Source: Roseateles_B flavus
Lineage (GTDB): Bacteria > Pseudomonadota > Gammaproteobacteria > Burkholderiales > Burkholderiaceae_C
Assembly: GCF_039872765.1 (NCBI RefSeq)
Contig: NZ_JBDPZC010000001.1
Coordinates: 1 to 64,000, forward strand
Reading direction: 5' to 3'
DNA: 64,000 nucleotides
Positions 25,419-34,517 of the stretch are shown piece by piece. The notes beneath the pieces are model-generated. The model searched no databases. It worked only from the letters and a program-made list of their open reading frames with translations, and was not told where the DNA came from. The position numbers and the translations under genes were made by a program. Position 1 is the first letter of the stretch; each line of letters begins with the position of its first letter.

Positions 25419-26357
25419 ATGCACAGTATGAGCCCAGTCCTCCATGCCGACCTGCCCCGTTTCGTCGCTTTCGGCGAAGCCTTGACGGACCTCATCTGCA
25501 CCGGCCTGGACAGCTGGATCAGCCGCTGCGGCGGCGCGCCCTGGAACGTGGCGCGGGCCCTGTCCACCCTGGGCGAGCTCTCGGCTTTCGGCGGGGCCGT
25601 GAGCTGCGACGTCTTCGGCCAGGCCCTGTGGCAGGAGAGCCTGGACGCCAGCCTGGACCCGCGCTTCCTGCAGCAGGTCGAGCGCTCGCCGCTGCTGGCG
25701 GTGGTCCATGAAACCCACCCGCCGCGCTACTTCTTCGTCGGCGACGACAGCGCCGACCTGCACTTCCACCCCAGCGGCCTGCCCCAGGGCTGGCGGCAGT
25801 TTGTGCGTTGGGCGCATTTTGGCGGCATCAGCCTCAACCGCGAGCCCCTGGCCGGCCGCCTGGTGGAGCTGGCGGAGTCGCTCAAGGCCCAGGGCGTGAC
25901 CATCAGCTACGACCCCAACTACCGCCAGGGCATGGACAACCGCTACGACGACACCCTGGAGCGCATGAGCCGCCTGGCCGACGTGATCAAGGTGTCCGAC
26001 GAAGACCTCTGCGGCCTCTTCCGCAGCCCCACGGCCCACCTGGGCCTGGGCCAGCTGGCCGCCTGGAACCCGCAGGCCCGGCTGCTCTACACCCGCGGTG
26101 CCGAGGGCGCGACGCTCTACAAGGGCACGCAGGAATGGTCGGCCAGCGCTCTGGCCGTCGAGGTGGTCGACACCGTGGGCGCAGGCGATGCCGCCATGGC
26201 CGGTTTCATCTACGCCTGCCTGCACGAGGACGGCGAGGAAGCCCAGCTGCGCTTCGCCATGGCCGCCGGCGCGGCCGCCTGCCTGCAGGCCGGTGCGCGC
26301 GCGCCCAGCCTGGCCGAGGTGCGCGCGCTGGCTGCGCAGGTTCAGCTGCTGGCCTGA
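25419..26357 (+). CDS. PfkB-family carbohydrate kinase (fructokinase-like)
   Basis: A 312-aa ribokinase-fold kinase that phosphorylates a sugar with ATP. The N-terminal FVAFGEALTDLI with GGAPWNVARAL (residues 38-47) is the sugar-binding signature of fructokinase-like members, and the anion-hole/catalytic motif DTVGAGDAAMAGF puts the catalytic base at Asp257. The substrate is likely fructose or a related hexose, but this cannot be proved. ATG 25419 is used; 25428 is an alternative. Its 3' end overlaps that of the convergent amidase gene by 16 bp. Confidence 0.92.
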   Translation: MHSMSPVLHADLPRFVAFGEALTDLICTGLDSWISRCGGAPWNVARALSTLGELSAFGGAVSCDVFGQALWQESLDASLDPRFLQQVERSPLLAVVHETHPPRYFFVGDDSADLHFHPSGLPQGWRQFVRWAHFGGISLNREPLAGRLVELAESLKAQGVTISYDPNYRQGMDNRYDDTLERMSRLADVIKVSDEDLCGLFRSPTAHLGLGQLAAWNPQARLLYTRGAEGATLYKGTQEWSASALAVEVVDTVGAGDAAMAGFIYACLHEDGEEAQLRFAMAAGAAACLQAGARAPSLAEVRALAAQVQLLA

Positions 26358-27811
26358 GCGTCGGGGCGCTGCGGCCAGGGCCGCTGGCGGTCCGCCAGCA
26401 GGTCTTCGAGCTGGCGGCTCAGGCGCAGCACGCCGAGGTCATCGAAGCGCCGCCCCACCACCTGCACGCCGATGGGCAGGTCCGCGCCCGTGAAGCCCGC
26501 ATTGAGCGTGGACGCCGGCTGCTCGCTCATGTTGAAGGGCAGGGTGAAGGCGATGTGCTCGAAGGGGCGCTGCGGGTCGTGGATGGGGCTGGCCCATTCC
26601 GCCGGGAAGCTGGGCACGGGGCAGGTCGGCGAGATCACGAAGTCGAAGGGCTGGCAGGTCGCCAGCGCCGCGTCGCGCAGGGCGGCCATCTGGCTGTAGC
26701 CGTGGAAGAGCTCGCTGGCCGTCAGCTGGGCGCCGCGGTCCACCCAGGCGCGGATGTAGGGCAGCACGCGGGCGCGGCGCTCCTCGGGCAGGGCCGAGAT
26801 GTCCAGCCAGGAGCGCATGCGCCAGAAGGCGTCCAGGCCGTCGATCATGGCGCGGGTGGAGCAGGGGCCCATGGGCAAGACCTGGCACCCGGCCGCCGCC
26901 AGGCGCCGCGCCACCTCGTCCACGGCGGCGGCGACCTCGCTGTCCACCGTCAGGCCCCAGCCGGCGTCAAGCATCAGGCCGATGCGCAGGCCGCGCAGGT
27001 CCAGGTTGAGGTCCAGCCAGGGCAGCTCTTGCGGCGGCAGGCTCATGCCGTCGCGCCAGTCGGGGCGGGCCAGGGCGGCCATCAGCAGGGCGGCGTCCTC
27101 GACGCGCCGGGTCATCGGGCCGGCCACGCGCCCCGCAAAGGGCGGCTTGATGGGGATGCGCCCCAGGCTGGGCTTGAGCCCGAAGAGCCCGCACCAGCCT
27201 GCGGGCAGGCGGATGGATCCGCCGATGTCCGTGCCCACGTGCAGCGGCCCGTAGCCCGCGGCGGCCGCGGCCGCGGCCCCGGCGCTGGAGCCGCCCGGGT
27301 TCTTGCGCAGGTCCCAGGGATTGCGGGTGAGCGGGTGGAAGCTGGAGAGTCCGGAGCTGAGCATGCCGTAGTCCGGCATGGTGGTCTTGGCGAAGAGCAC
27401 GGCGCCCAGCTCGCGGGCCCGGGCGGCGGGGGGCGCGTCCTCGGCGGCGGGCTGCAGCTCGGTGGCGGCCGTGCCCAGGGGGACGGGCGTGCCGCGGCTG
27501 GCGATGTTCTCCTTGAGCGTCAGCGGCAGGCCGTCCAGGGTGATGCGCTGGCCGGCCACGGGCACGGCCAGCGGCTCGCCGCGTGCCCAGCGGGCCTCGG
27601 AGGCGCGTGCGGCCTCGCGTGCGGCGTCGAAGTCGGGGGCATACAGCGCCTGCAGCTGCGGCTCCCAGCGCTGCGCATGGGCGGCCAGGCTGTCCAGCAC
27701 CTCGACGGGGCTGAGCTCGCGCGACTCATAGGCCCGCAGCAGGCGCAGGGCCGGCCATTCGTGGACGGGCGCGGCGGAGTCGGACGCCGCGGCAGGGGTC
27801 AGGTCTTGCAT
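26342..27811 (-). CDS. Amidase (amidase-signature family)
   Basis: A 489-aa serine hydrolase with the Ser-cisSer-Lys triad: Lys100 in LTLKENI, the GGSSAG motif around residues 173-178, and the nucleophile Ser199 in GTDIGGSIRLPAG. No signal peptide, so it acts in the cytosol. GAGGA lies 5 nt upstream of the ATG at 27811. It is the last gene of an operon with a family 5 binding protein and two permeases, 7 bp after the binding protein; an imported amide or peptide is the likely substrate. Confidence 0.93.
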   Translation of the reverse strand: MQDLTPAAASDSAAPVHEWPALRLLRAYESRELSPVEVLDSLAAHAQRWEPQLQALYAPDFDAAREAARASEARWARGEPLAVPVAGQRITLDGLPLTLKENIASRGTPVPLGTAATELQPAAEDAPPAARARELGAVLFAKTTMPDYGMLSSGLSSFHPLTRNPWDLRKNPGGSSAGAAAAAAAGYGPLHVGTDIGGSIRLPAGWCGLFGLKPSLGRIPIKPPFAGRVAGPMTRRVEDAALLMAALARPDWRDGMSLPPQELPWLDLNLDLRGLRIGLMLDAGWGLTVDSEVAAAVDEVARRLAAAGCQVLPMGPCSTRAMIDGLDAFWRMRSWLDISALPEERRARVLPYIRAWVDRGAQLTASELFHGYSQMAALRDAALATCQPFDFVISPTCPVPSFPAEWASPIHDPQRPFEHIAFTLPFNMSEQPASTLNAGFTGADLPIGVQVVGRRFDDLGVLRLSRQLEDLLADRQRPWPQRPDAQASS

Positions 27812-27818
27812 CCGTTCC

Positions 27819-29336
27819 TCATTCCCAGCGCAGCGCCGCCAGGTCGTTGACGAAGATGGGCATGCCGGTCCACAGGCCCTTGAGCCGGGCCTGCGCCACG
27901 GTGATCCACTGCGGCTGGTAGAGCCAGGCGGCCACGGCGTCCTCGGCGATGCGGCGCTGCATCTCGCCCAGCAGCTTGAGGCGCTCGGCCTCGCGCGTGC
28001 TGGCCAGGTAGCGCTGCCACAGATCATTGAAGGCCTTGCTCTCGTAGCCCCAGTAGTAGCCGGGCTTGGCGAAGTTGCCCAGGTCGAAGGGCTCCACGTG
28101 CGAGATCAGGGTGAGGTCGTAGTTGTGGGCGCCGTAGACACCGGACAGCCACTGCGCCCACTCGATGTTCTCCAGCTTCACCTGCACGCCCACCTGCGCC
28201 AGCTGCGCCGCCACCAGCTCGCCGCCCTGGCGGGCATAGGGGGCGGGGGGCAGCTTGAGCGTCAGCGCCAGGTCCCTGACGCCGGCCTCCTTCAGCAGGG
28301 TGCGGGCCCGGGCGGGGTCGTGGGGGTTGAGGCCGGTGAGGTCCACGTAGCCTGGGGCGTCGGGCACGTAGTGGCTGCCGATGGGCAGGCCGAAGCCATC
28401 CGCGGCGACGGTGATCAGGGCCTTGCGGTCCAGGGCCATGGACAGGGCGCGGCGCACGCGCACGTCGTCCAGCGGCTTGCGCCGGTGGTTCATGGCCAGC
28501 AGGGTCTTGGCCCGCGAGCCGGCGATGATCAGCTGGAAGCGCTGGGGCTGACGCTTGAACTGCTCCAGGCTGCGCGCCGCGGCCACGCGGGGGAAGGCGT
28601 CGACGTCGCCCGACAGCAGGGCCGCCATCTGCGCGGCCGGGTCGCTGATGAAGCGGAAGGTGGCGCGGCGGATGGGCGGCAGGGGCTGGCCCCGCTGGGC
28701 ATAGCCCTCGAAGGTCTTGAGCTGCAGGCTGGCGCCACGCACCCATCCGGCCATCTGGTAGGGCCCGGTGCCCACCGGCTGCTGGGCGTTGGTGGCCGCG
28801 CTTCTGGGCTCGACGATGGCGGCGGTGGCCTGGCCGATCAGGAAGAGAAAGTCCGGCTCGGCCTGCTTCAGCACGAGGACCAGCACCTCGGGCTCTGGAT
28901 TGCCGATCACCGCGATATTGGCGAAGACGCGCTTGTCCTTGTTGGTGCTGGCCTCGCCGCCGGCCCGCTCGAAGCTGAACTTCACGGCGGCGGCGGTGAA
29001 GGGCTCACCGTTGTGGAAGCGCACGCCGCGGCGCAGGCGGAAGGTGTAGGTCCGCAGGTCCGGCGAGACCTCCCAGGAGCGTGCGAGGCCCGGCCCCACC
29101 TGGCCGTCCGGGCCGATGCGGGTGAGGGTCTCGAAGACGTTGTAGTGCACCACCTCGGCGATGGCGGAGGCCGCGCCCACGGTGGGGTCCAGGCCCGGGG
29201 GCTCCAGGGTCATGCCGATCACGACGGCGTCGCGCCCGCGGGGCTGGGCCAGCGCGGGCAGGGCCAGGCTGGCGCCGAGGACGCCCAGAGCGGGCAGGGC
29301 ATGCAGGAGGTGGCGGCGGTCCATGGCCGCCATCAT
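27819..29336 (-). CDS. ABC transporter substrate-binding protein, family 5
   Basis: A 505-aa periplasmic binding protein of the peptide/nickel/opine group (SBP_bac_5). The signal sequence is DRRHLLHALPALGVLGASLALPALA; the mature part has EPPGLDPTVG, RSWEVSPDLRTYTFRLRRGVRFHNGEPFTAAAVKFSFER and VGTGPYQM, all typical. Start 29336 is given; ATGs at 29333 and 29324 would only shorten the n-region. It follows the second permease gene by 16 bp. Confidence 0.93.
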   Translation of the reverse strand: MMAAMDRRHLLHALPALGVLGASLALPALAQPRGRDAVVIGMTLEPPGLDPTVGAASAIAEVVHYNVFETLTRIGPDGQVGPGLARSWEVSPDLRTYTFRLRRGVRFHNGEPFTAAAVKFSFERAGGEASTNKDKRVFANIAVIGNPEPEVLVLVLKQAEPDFLFLIGQATAAIVEPRSAATNAQQPVGTGPYQMAGWVRGASLQLKTFEGYAQRGQPLPPIRRATFRFISDPAAQMAALLSGDVDAFPRVAAARSLEQFKRQPQRFQLIIAGSRAKTLLAMNHRRKPLDDVRVRRALSMALDRKALITVAADGFGLPIGSHYVPDAPGYVDLTGLNPHDPARARTLLKEAGVRDLALTLKLPPAPYARQGGELVAAQLAQVGVQVKLENIEWAQWLSGVYGAHNYDLTLISHVEPFDLGNFAKPGYYWGYESKAFNDLWQRYLASTREAERLKLLGEMQRRIAEDAVAAWLYQPQWITVAQARLKGLWTGMPIFVNDLAALRWE

Positions 29337-29352
29337 GGCATGGGCGGCGGGC

Positions 29353-30198
29353 TCAGCCGCGCGGGTCCAGCCAGTCCCGCAGGCCGTCGGCCAGCAGCTG
29401 CAGGCCCAGCACGGACAGCATCAGGCACAGGCCCGGCAGCAGCGCCAGCTGCGGGGCCTCGAACAGCCAGGTCTGGGCTTCGGCCAGCATGCGGCCCCAG
29501 CTGGGCGCGGGCGCCTGCGTACCCAGGCCCAGATAGGCGAGGGCGGCCTCGGCCAGCAGGGCCAGGGCGAACTGGTTGCTGGCCAGCACCAGGAGGGGCG
29601 AGGCGATGTTCGGCAGCACATGGACGCGGGCGATCTGCCAGCCCGGGCGGCCGAAGGCGCGAGCCGCCCGCACATAGTCGCGCTGCCACTGCACCCGCGC
29701 CGCCGCGCGCACCAGGCGCAGGCAGGCCGGCACGCCGTGCAGGCCGATGGCGAGCATCGCCACACCCATGCCCGGCCCGAGGCTGGCGGCCATCAGGATG
29801 GCCAGCAGCAGGGCGGGGAAAGCCTGGCCGAGGTCGCCGAGGCGGCTGATCAGCCGGTCCACCCACCCGCCCTGCGAGGCCGCCAGCAGGCCCAGCGGCA
29901 GGCCCAGGCCCAGGGACAGGCCCGTGGCGATCAGGCCCACGCCCAGGGCATTGCGCGCGCCGCCCAGCAGCAGCGAGAGCAGGTCGCGGCCCAGGGCGTC
30001 AGTGCCCAGCCAGTGGCCGGGGCCAGGCCCCTGGAGGCGCCGGGCCAGGTCCACCGGCAGCTGGCCGGCCTCGGGCAGCAGCAGGCTGGCCGCCGCCGCC
30101 GCCATCAGCAGGCCCCACAGCGTCAGGCCGGCCAGCAGCCTGGGATGGCCGCGCAGCCGCTGCAGGAGGGATGACGGCAAGACCTGACCCTCAGTCAT
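29353..30198 (-). CDS. ABC transporter permease, DppC/OppC type
   Basis: A 281-aa inner-membrane permease with about six hydrophobic segments. HWLGTDALGRDLLSLLLGGARNAL is the family signature, and the cytoplasmic loop DYVRAARAFGRPGWQIARVHVLPN is the EAA-type ATPase contact. The start at 30198 overlaps the stop of the DppB-type gene by 8 nt. No ABC ATPase gene is in this operon, so the ATPases must be encoded elsewhere. Confidence 0.93.
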   Translation of the reverse strand: MTEGQVLPSSLLQRLRGHPRLLAGLTLWGLLMAAAAASLLLPEAGQLPVDLARRLQGPGPGHWLGTDALGRDLLSLLLGGARNALGVGLIATGLSLGLGLPLGLLAASQGGWVDRLISRLGDLGQAFPALLLAILMAASLGPGMGVAMLAIGLHGVPACLRLVRAAARVQWQRDYVRAARAFGRPGWQIARVHVLPNIASPLLVLASNQFALALLAEAALAYLGLGTQAPAPSWGRMLAEAQTWLFEAPQLALLPGLCLMLSVLGLQLLADGLRDWLDPRG

Positions 30199-31159
30199 GC
30201 GCTGCCTCCGGCCGGCGCAGGCGCGGGTCCAGCCAGGCATTGAGCAGGTCCACGGCCCAGTTGAGCAGCAGCACCAGGGCCACCAGCAGCATCACCGCAT
30301 TGCGCACCACGACCAGGTCGCGGTTGGCGATGGCCTGGGCGATCAGCTGGCCCAGCCCCGGCAGCTGGAACAGGGTCTCGATCAGTACGGCGCCCGCCAA
30401 CAGGCCGGCGAACTGGGTGCCCAGCTGGGTCAGCACCGGGACCAGGGCATTGCGCAGCACATGGCGCAGCAGCACGCGGCCCTCGGGCAGGCCGCGGGCG
30501 CGGGCCGCGCGGACATAGTCCTCCTGCAGCACGTCCAGCAGGCTGGCGCGCAGCAGCCGGGCCAGCAGGGCGGTCTGGGTCAGGGCCAGGGCGAGGGCGG
30601 GCAGCAGCAGTGCCTGCAGCGCCGGGCCCCAGCCACCGCCCAGCTCGGCCTCCCAGCCGGGGAAGCCGCCTGCGGGCAGCCACTGCAGGCGCACCGCGAA
30701 CAGCCACATCAGGCCCATGCCGAACCAGAAGGCCGGCAGGGCCAGGCCCAGCTGGCTGAGGGCCAGCAGGAGGTGGTCCACCCAGCGGCCGCGGCGAGCG
30801 GCGGCCAGCAGGCCCAGGCCCAGGGAGGCCAGCACGGTGAGCGCCAACGCCAGGCCGCTGAGAGGCAGGCTCAGGCGCAGGCGCTCGACCAGCATGGGCG
30901 CCACGGGCGTGCGGTAGGCGTAGGACAGGCCCATCTCGCCGCGCACCAGGCCGGCGATCCACTGCCCGTAGCGCTGCCAGGCCGGCTGGTCCAGGCCCAG
31001 CTCGTGGCTCAGGGCCTGCACGGCATCGGGGGCGGCATCGGGCCCCAGCATCAGCGCGGCGGCATGGCCCGGCAGCAGCTCCAGGCTGGCGAAGACCAGC
31101 ACCGAGGCCAGGGCCAGGGTGAGGACCAGGTGCAGGCTGGGACGGAGCAGGGCGGGCAT
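30191..31159 (-). CDS. ABC transporter permease, DppB/OppB type
   Basis: A 322-aa permease with an N-terminal hydrophobic helix, then about five more. LGLDQPAWQRYGQWIAGLVRGEMGLSYAYRTPV is the conserved DppB periplasmic part and EDYVRAARARGLPEGRVLLRHVLRNALVPV the ATPase contact loop. The start at 31159 (MPALLRPSL) matches usual family starts; ATG 31174 is possible. It is the first gene of the permease-permease-binding protein-amidase operon. A hairpin lies 27 bp upstream. Confidence 0.93.
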   Translation of the reverse strand: MPALLRPSLHLVLTLALASVLVFASLELLPGHAAALMLGPDAAPDAVQALSHELGLDQPAWQRYGQWIAGLVRGEMGLSYAYRTPVAPMLVERLRLSLPLSGLALALTVLASLGLGLLAAARRGRWVDHLLLALSQLGLALPAFWFGMGLMWLFAVRLQWLPAGGFPGWEAELGGGWGPALQALLLPALALALTQTALLARLLRASLLDVLQEDYVRAARARGLPEGRVLLRHVLRNALVPVLTQLGTQFAGLLAGAVLIETLFQLPGLGQLIAQAIANRDLVVVRNAVMLLVALVLLLNWAVDLLNAWLDPRLRRPEAAHD

Positions 31160-31185
31160 GCCGGCATTCTGCATGGCCGGGCCGC

Positions 31186-31203
31186 ATCCCCCACCGGGGG
31201 GAT
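31186..31203 (-). other. Hairpin ATCCCCC-ACCG-GGGGGAT upstream of dppB-type gene
   Basis: Perfect 7-bp arms with a 4-nt loop, followed by a third C-run at 31207-31212 that could compete for pairing. It lies between the divergent permease operon and the lipoprotein gene, inside the likely leader of the operon. It has no T-run, so it is not an ordinary terminator. Confidence 0.45.
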
Positions 31204-31334
31204 CATCCCCCCATCGCCTGTTCGATGAGCGCATCGGCAGTCCCGGCATCCTGGAACCGCATCCTTCAGAACGTTAGACTTTTGCGCATTGCACCGGACC
31301 TGCGTCCGGCCCTCACCTGCCAAGGATACGGACC

Positions 31335-32192
31335 ATGCTGCCTTCTTCTCTCACGCCACGCCTGAGCGCCACCGCCCTGGCCTCGATGCTGCTGATCGGC
31401 CTGTCGGCCTGCGGCGGCGGCGGCCTCGGCAATGACATCGGCAATGGCGTCCAGTGCGGCCTGGCCAACTGCAAGTCCTCGACCGAGGTGGCGCCCCAGG
31501 ACCTGCGCCTGGGCGGCAAGCTGCGGCGCGAGGACGGCCGCGTGACGGCGGATCTGGGCTTCAGCTACCGGGCCAACCTGCTCACCGTGGTCCGGCTGGA
31601 TGCGCCTGACGCGCTCTGGCTGATGCCGGGCAATGTGCGCCTGGCGCCCACTTCGGACCTCGGCGACACGCTGGCAGCCCAGGTCCAGAGCAGCCAGGAC
31701 GCCTGGACGATCCGGCTGCAGCACAAGGGGCAGACCCTCGACAGCACGGTCACCCTGCCCTCGGCGGTGCAGATCCGCGTGGCGGCGCCCGCTTCGCTGC
31801 AGCGCTCCCAGGGGCAGTTCGGCACCAGCCTCTCGGGCCCGGCCGGGCTGAATCCGCAGCTGAGTCTGGCGGACGGCGAGTGCCAGCTCGCCGACGGCCG
31901 CACCGTGCGCTGGACGGGCTACCGGGGCGGTCCGCAGGCGCGCCTGCAGACCAGCACCGCCGACCAGTCCCAGTATGCCGTCGGCCTGGAGGACCTGCAG
32001 GCCAGCCTGGACCAGGCCGCCGCCGGGGCCACGGGCACGCCCAGCACCCCCGTCACGGTGAGGCAGTGCCGTCTCGGTCTGGTGTGGGAATACAGCGTCA
32101 AGGGCACGGTGGCGACGGGGCTCTCCACCTACAGCCTGCTCACCGGCATCAGCCAGGCCCGCCAGGTGCTCAGCTACGCCAACGACCGCTGA
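31335..32192 (+). CDS. Hypothetical lipoprotein
   Basis: A 285-aa protein with a lipobox: LLIGLSACGGGG, lipidated Cys at residue 26, followed by a Gly-rich linker. The mature part is beta-prone, with four further Cys (VQCGLANCKSS, DGECQL and VRQCRLG). AAGGA lies upstream of the ATG. I do not recognise a family. Its stop codon abuts the stop of the convergent MATE gene with no gap. Confidence 0.8.
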   Translation: MLPSSLTPRLSATALASMLLIGLSACGGGGLGNDIGNGVQCGLANCKSSTEVAPQDLRLGGKLRREDGRVTADLGFSYRANLLTVVRLDAPDALWLMPGNVRLAPTSDLGDTLAAQVQSSQDAWTIRLQHKGQTLDSTVTLPSAVQIRVAAPASLQRSQGQFGTSLSGPAGLNPQLSLADGECQLADGRTVRWTGYRGGPQARLQTSTADQSQYAVGLEDLQASLDQAAAGATGTPSTPVTVRQCRLGLVWEYSVKGTVATGLSTYSLLTGISQARQVLSYANDR

Positions 32193-33569
32193 TCAGGCGC
32201 TCGCGCCCGCGCGGCGCAGGCGGCGGTGCGCGGCGCGCGCATGGGGCACCCAGTCGTGGCGTGCCCAGCGGCGCCACATCAGCAGGCCGCGCAGCCATTC
32301 GTCGGCGGCGTAGGCGATCCACACCCCCACCAGGCCCAGGCCCAGCTGGTGGCCCAGCAGCCAGCTGCCGCCGGCCAGCACCAGCACCATGGAGCCGCTG
32401 CCCACCATCACCGGATAGCGGGCGTCGCCGGCCGCGCGCAGGGCGTTGATCACCACCAGGTTGAAGGTGCGGCCGGGCTCCAGCAGCACGGTCAGCCACA
32501 GCAGGGTGCTGCCCAGTTCGATGATGGCCGGATCCCGGGTGAACAGGCCCAGCAGCCAGGGGCCGGCCAGGGCGAAGCTGCCCGCCACGCCCACCGAGAC
32601 CATCAGGCCGCGCGCCATGGCCCGCCGCACCAGGCGGTGGGCGGCGTGCAGCTGGCCGGCGCCGATCAGGTGGCCCACCACGATCTCCGCGGCGAAACCG
32701 GTGGCCAGGCCGAAGAGCAGGATGAAGTACATCAGCTGCGAGACATAGGCATGCGTGGCCAGGGCCTGCGCACCCATGTGCCCCACCACCGACACGCTGA
32801 CCATGAAGGCCAGCCGGTAGGCGATGTTCTCGCCCGCCCCGGGCAGGCCGATGTGCAGGATGGCGCCCAGCTCCTGGCGCGGCAGCCGCCACCAGTCCGC
32901 CGCCTGCAGGCGAAGGCCCAGCCGGGCGCGCCACAGCCACAGGTGCAGGCCCAGACCCAGCAGGCGGCTGGCGATCAGGGCCAGGGCGAAGCCGATGAGG
33001 CCCAGCTGCTGCATCAGCGGCACGGCCAGGGCCAGCTGCAAGGCCTGCATGGCCACCAGCACGGCCAGGGTGTCGCGGGCCCGCAGGTGGGCGCGCATCA
33101 CGCTGGCCATCGCGGCATTCCAGGCGTCCAGCAGCATGGCCGGGCCCAGCAGCACCAGGAAGGGCGTGGCCAGGGGCAGGACCTCGGTCGGCGCCCCCAG
33201 CAGGCTCAGCAGGGGCTGCGCGGCCAGCATGGCCCCCAGGCCGGTCAGCAGGCCGATCCAGCTGCTGGCGCCCACGGCCGCGCGGGCGGTGGCGTCGGCG
33301 ATGTCCCGGCGGCCGCTGCCCAGGGCCTGGGTCAGCACCACGCTGATGCCGGCGCCGATGATGCGGAACAGGATGAACAGCGTGCCCGAAACGTGGTTCG
33401 CCAGCGCAAAGCCCGCGCCGGCGCTGTCGGACACGCGGGCGGCCAGCAGGGTGCCCAGCAGGCTGATGGCGATGCCCAGGCCCATCTCCAGGAACAGCGG
33501 CCAGGCCAGGGTGAAGAGTCGTGGCGCGCCTGGTTCCCCCTCTTTAGGGGGTGTCGATGAATTTTTCAC
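32193..33569 (-). CDS. MATE-family efflux transporter
   Basis: A 458-aa inner-membrane exporter with about 12 hydrophobic segments in two homologous halves (LFTLAWPLFLEMGLGIAISLLGT and, in the second half, ILHIGLPGAGENIAYRLAFMVSVSVVG). Members expel cationic drugs and metabolites using Na+ or H+ gradients. The start is a GTG at 33569; no ATG exists before residue 29, which would remove part of the first helix. The gene is divergent from the PEP-CTERM gene. Confidence 0.9.
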   Translation of the reverse strand: MKNSSTPPKEGEPGAPRLFTLAWPLFLEMGLGIAISLLGTLLAARVSDSAGAGFALANHVSGTLFILFRIIGAGISVVLTQALGSGRRDIADATARAAVGASSWIGLLTGLGAMLAAQPLLSLLGAPTEVLPLATPFLVLLGPAMLLDAWNAAMASVMRAHLRARDTLAVLVAMQALQLALAVPLMQQLGLIGFALALIASRLLGLGLHLWLWRARLGLRLQAADWWRLPRQELGAILHIGLPGAGENIAYRLAFMVSVSVVGHMGAQALATHAYVSQLMYFILLFGLATGFAAEIVVGHLIGAGQLHAAHRLVRRAMARGLMVSVGVAGSFALAGPWLLGLFTRDPAIIELGSTLLWLTVLLEPGRTFNLVVINALRAAGDARYPVMVGSGSMVLVLAGGSWLLGHQLGLGLVGVWIAYAADEWLRGLLMWRRWARHDWVPHARAAHRRLRRAGASA

Positions 33570-33585
33570 TTGAAATCTGGAAAAG

Positions 33586-33630
33586 AGCTGAAACAGCTGG
33601 GGTCGGCCGATAGCCTCGATGCAATCGAGG
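33586..33630. promoter_or_regulatory. Two palindromes upstream of the sigma-54 promoter
   Basis: AGCTG-AAA-CAGCT (33586-33598) and CCTCGAT-GCA-ATCGAGG (33614-33630) are perfect dyads. The second abuts the -24 element directly. One of them may be a binding site for the sigma-54 activator (PrsR-type regulators serve PEP-CTERM genes), or for a repressor. Confidence 0.5.
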
Positions 33631-33647
33631 TTGGCACGGATATTGCA
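33631..33647 (+). promoter_or_regulatory. Sigma-54 (RpoN) promoter of the PEP-CTERM gene
   Basis: TTGGCACGGATATTGCA contains TGGCAC (-24) at 33632-33637 and TTGCA (-12) at 33643-33647 with the required 5-bp spacing, matching the full consensus. The start of transcription should be near 33659, leaving a leader of about 50 nt. Confidence 0.92.
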
Positions 33648-33708
33648 TTTTTAGATCGGATTTCGTTACATCAGAGCATCAAGCTCAACAATATTGAGGG
33701 GTTTTCGC

Positions 33709-34497
33709 ATGTCTTTCCGCAAACTGGCCGTCGCCGCCGCGACCCTGGTGACTTGTTCCGCGGCCTTCGCCACCCCGGTGGTGAGCCAGTCCTCGAATGC
33801 AGTGGCCCTGGCCACGGCCATCGCCGGTTCCGGCATCAGCATCAGCAACGCCGTCTTCAGCACCGATGCGCCGGCCGGTTCGGCTGGCACCTTCGCCGGT
33901 GGCGCCGCGAGCGTCGGCTTTGACAAGGGCATCGTGCTGACCACGGGCACCACCAGCTGCGTGGCTGGCCCGAACAACGGCGGCAACTGCACCGGTGCAG
34001 GCACCTATTCGTCGCTGAAGTTCGACTTCACCTCGGCCACCGGCGCCGTGTTCTTCCGCTACGTCTTCGGCTCGGAGGAATACAACGAGTACGTGGGCTC
34101 GCGCTTCAACGATCGCTTCGAGCTCCTGCTCAACGGCGTGAACATCGCCAAGCTGCCCGGCAGCGGCACCGAGGTGTCGATCAACAACGTCAACTGCGGC
34201 ATCAACGGCAGCTACTACCGCAACAACAGCGCCATCTCCGGCTGCCCCAGCAACAATCTGGACATCCAGTACGACGGTCTGACGACGGTCCTGACCGCCT
34301 CGGCCTCGCTGCTGGCCGGTTCGGTCAACACCTTCGAATTCCGCGTGCTGGACGTGGGTGATGCCAACTACGACTCCGGCGTGTTCATCGAGGCAGGCTC
34401 CTTCTCGGGCAGCAGCGGTGTGCCGGAACCCGGTTCGCTGGCTCTGGCTGGCCTGGCCCTGGCTGGCCTGGGCATGGCCCGTCGCCGTCGCGCCTGA
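33709..34497 (+). CDS. PEP-CTERM-sorted protein, choice-of-anchor L type
   Basis: A 262-aa exported protein: signal peptide to about residue 22 (ending AAFA), a beta-rich mature domain with VFFRYVFGSEEYNEYVGSRFNDRFELLLNG, the hallmark of the choice-of-anchor L domain, and a C-terminal VPEP motif, hydrophobic helix and Arg cluster (ARRRRA), which is the PEP-CTERM signal cut by exosortase EpsH. It is therefore expected on the surface or in exopolysaccharide. ATG 33709 has GAGGGG 8 nt upstream. Transcription is from a sigma-54 promoter and ends at the hairpin at 34518. No exosortase gene is in the window. Confidence 0.92.
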   Translation: MSFRKLAVAAATLVTCSAAFATPVVSQSSNAVALATAIAGSGISISNAVFSTDAPAGSAGTFAGGAASVGFDKGIVLTTGTTSCVAGPNNGGNCTGAGTYSSLKFDFTSATGAVFFRYVFGSEEYNEYVGSRFNDRFELLLNGVNIAKLPGSGTEVSINNVNCGINGSYYRNNSAISGCPSNNLDIQYDGLTTVLTASASLLAGSVNTFEFRVLDVGDANYDSGVFIEAGSFSGSSGVPEPGSLALAGLALAGLGMARRRRA

Positions 34498-34517
34498 TCG
34501 GCTGACCGCTCCCGAAG

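Noticed and set aside
33536..33552. CCCCCT-CTTT-AGGGGG in the MATE gene as a further hairpin element
   Set aside because: Only the outer stem resembles the element; stem 1, the inner palindrome and the third hairpin are missing, and it lies inside coding sequence.
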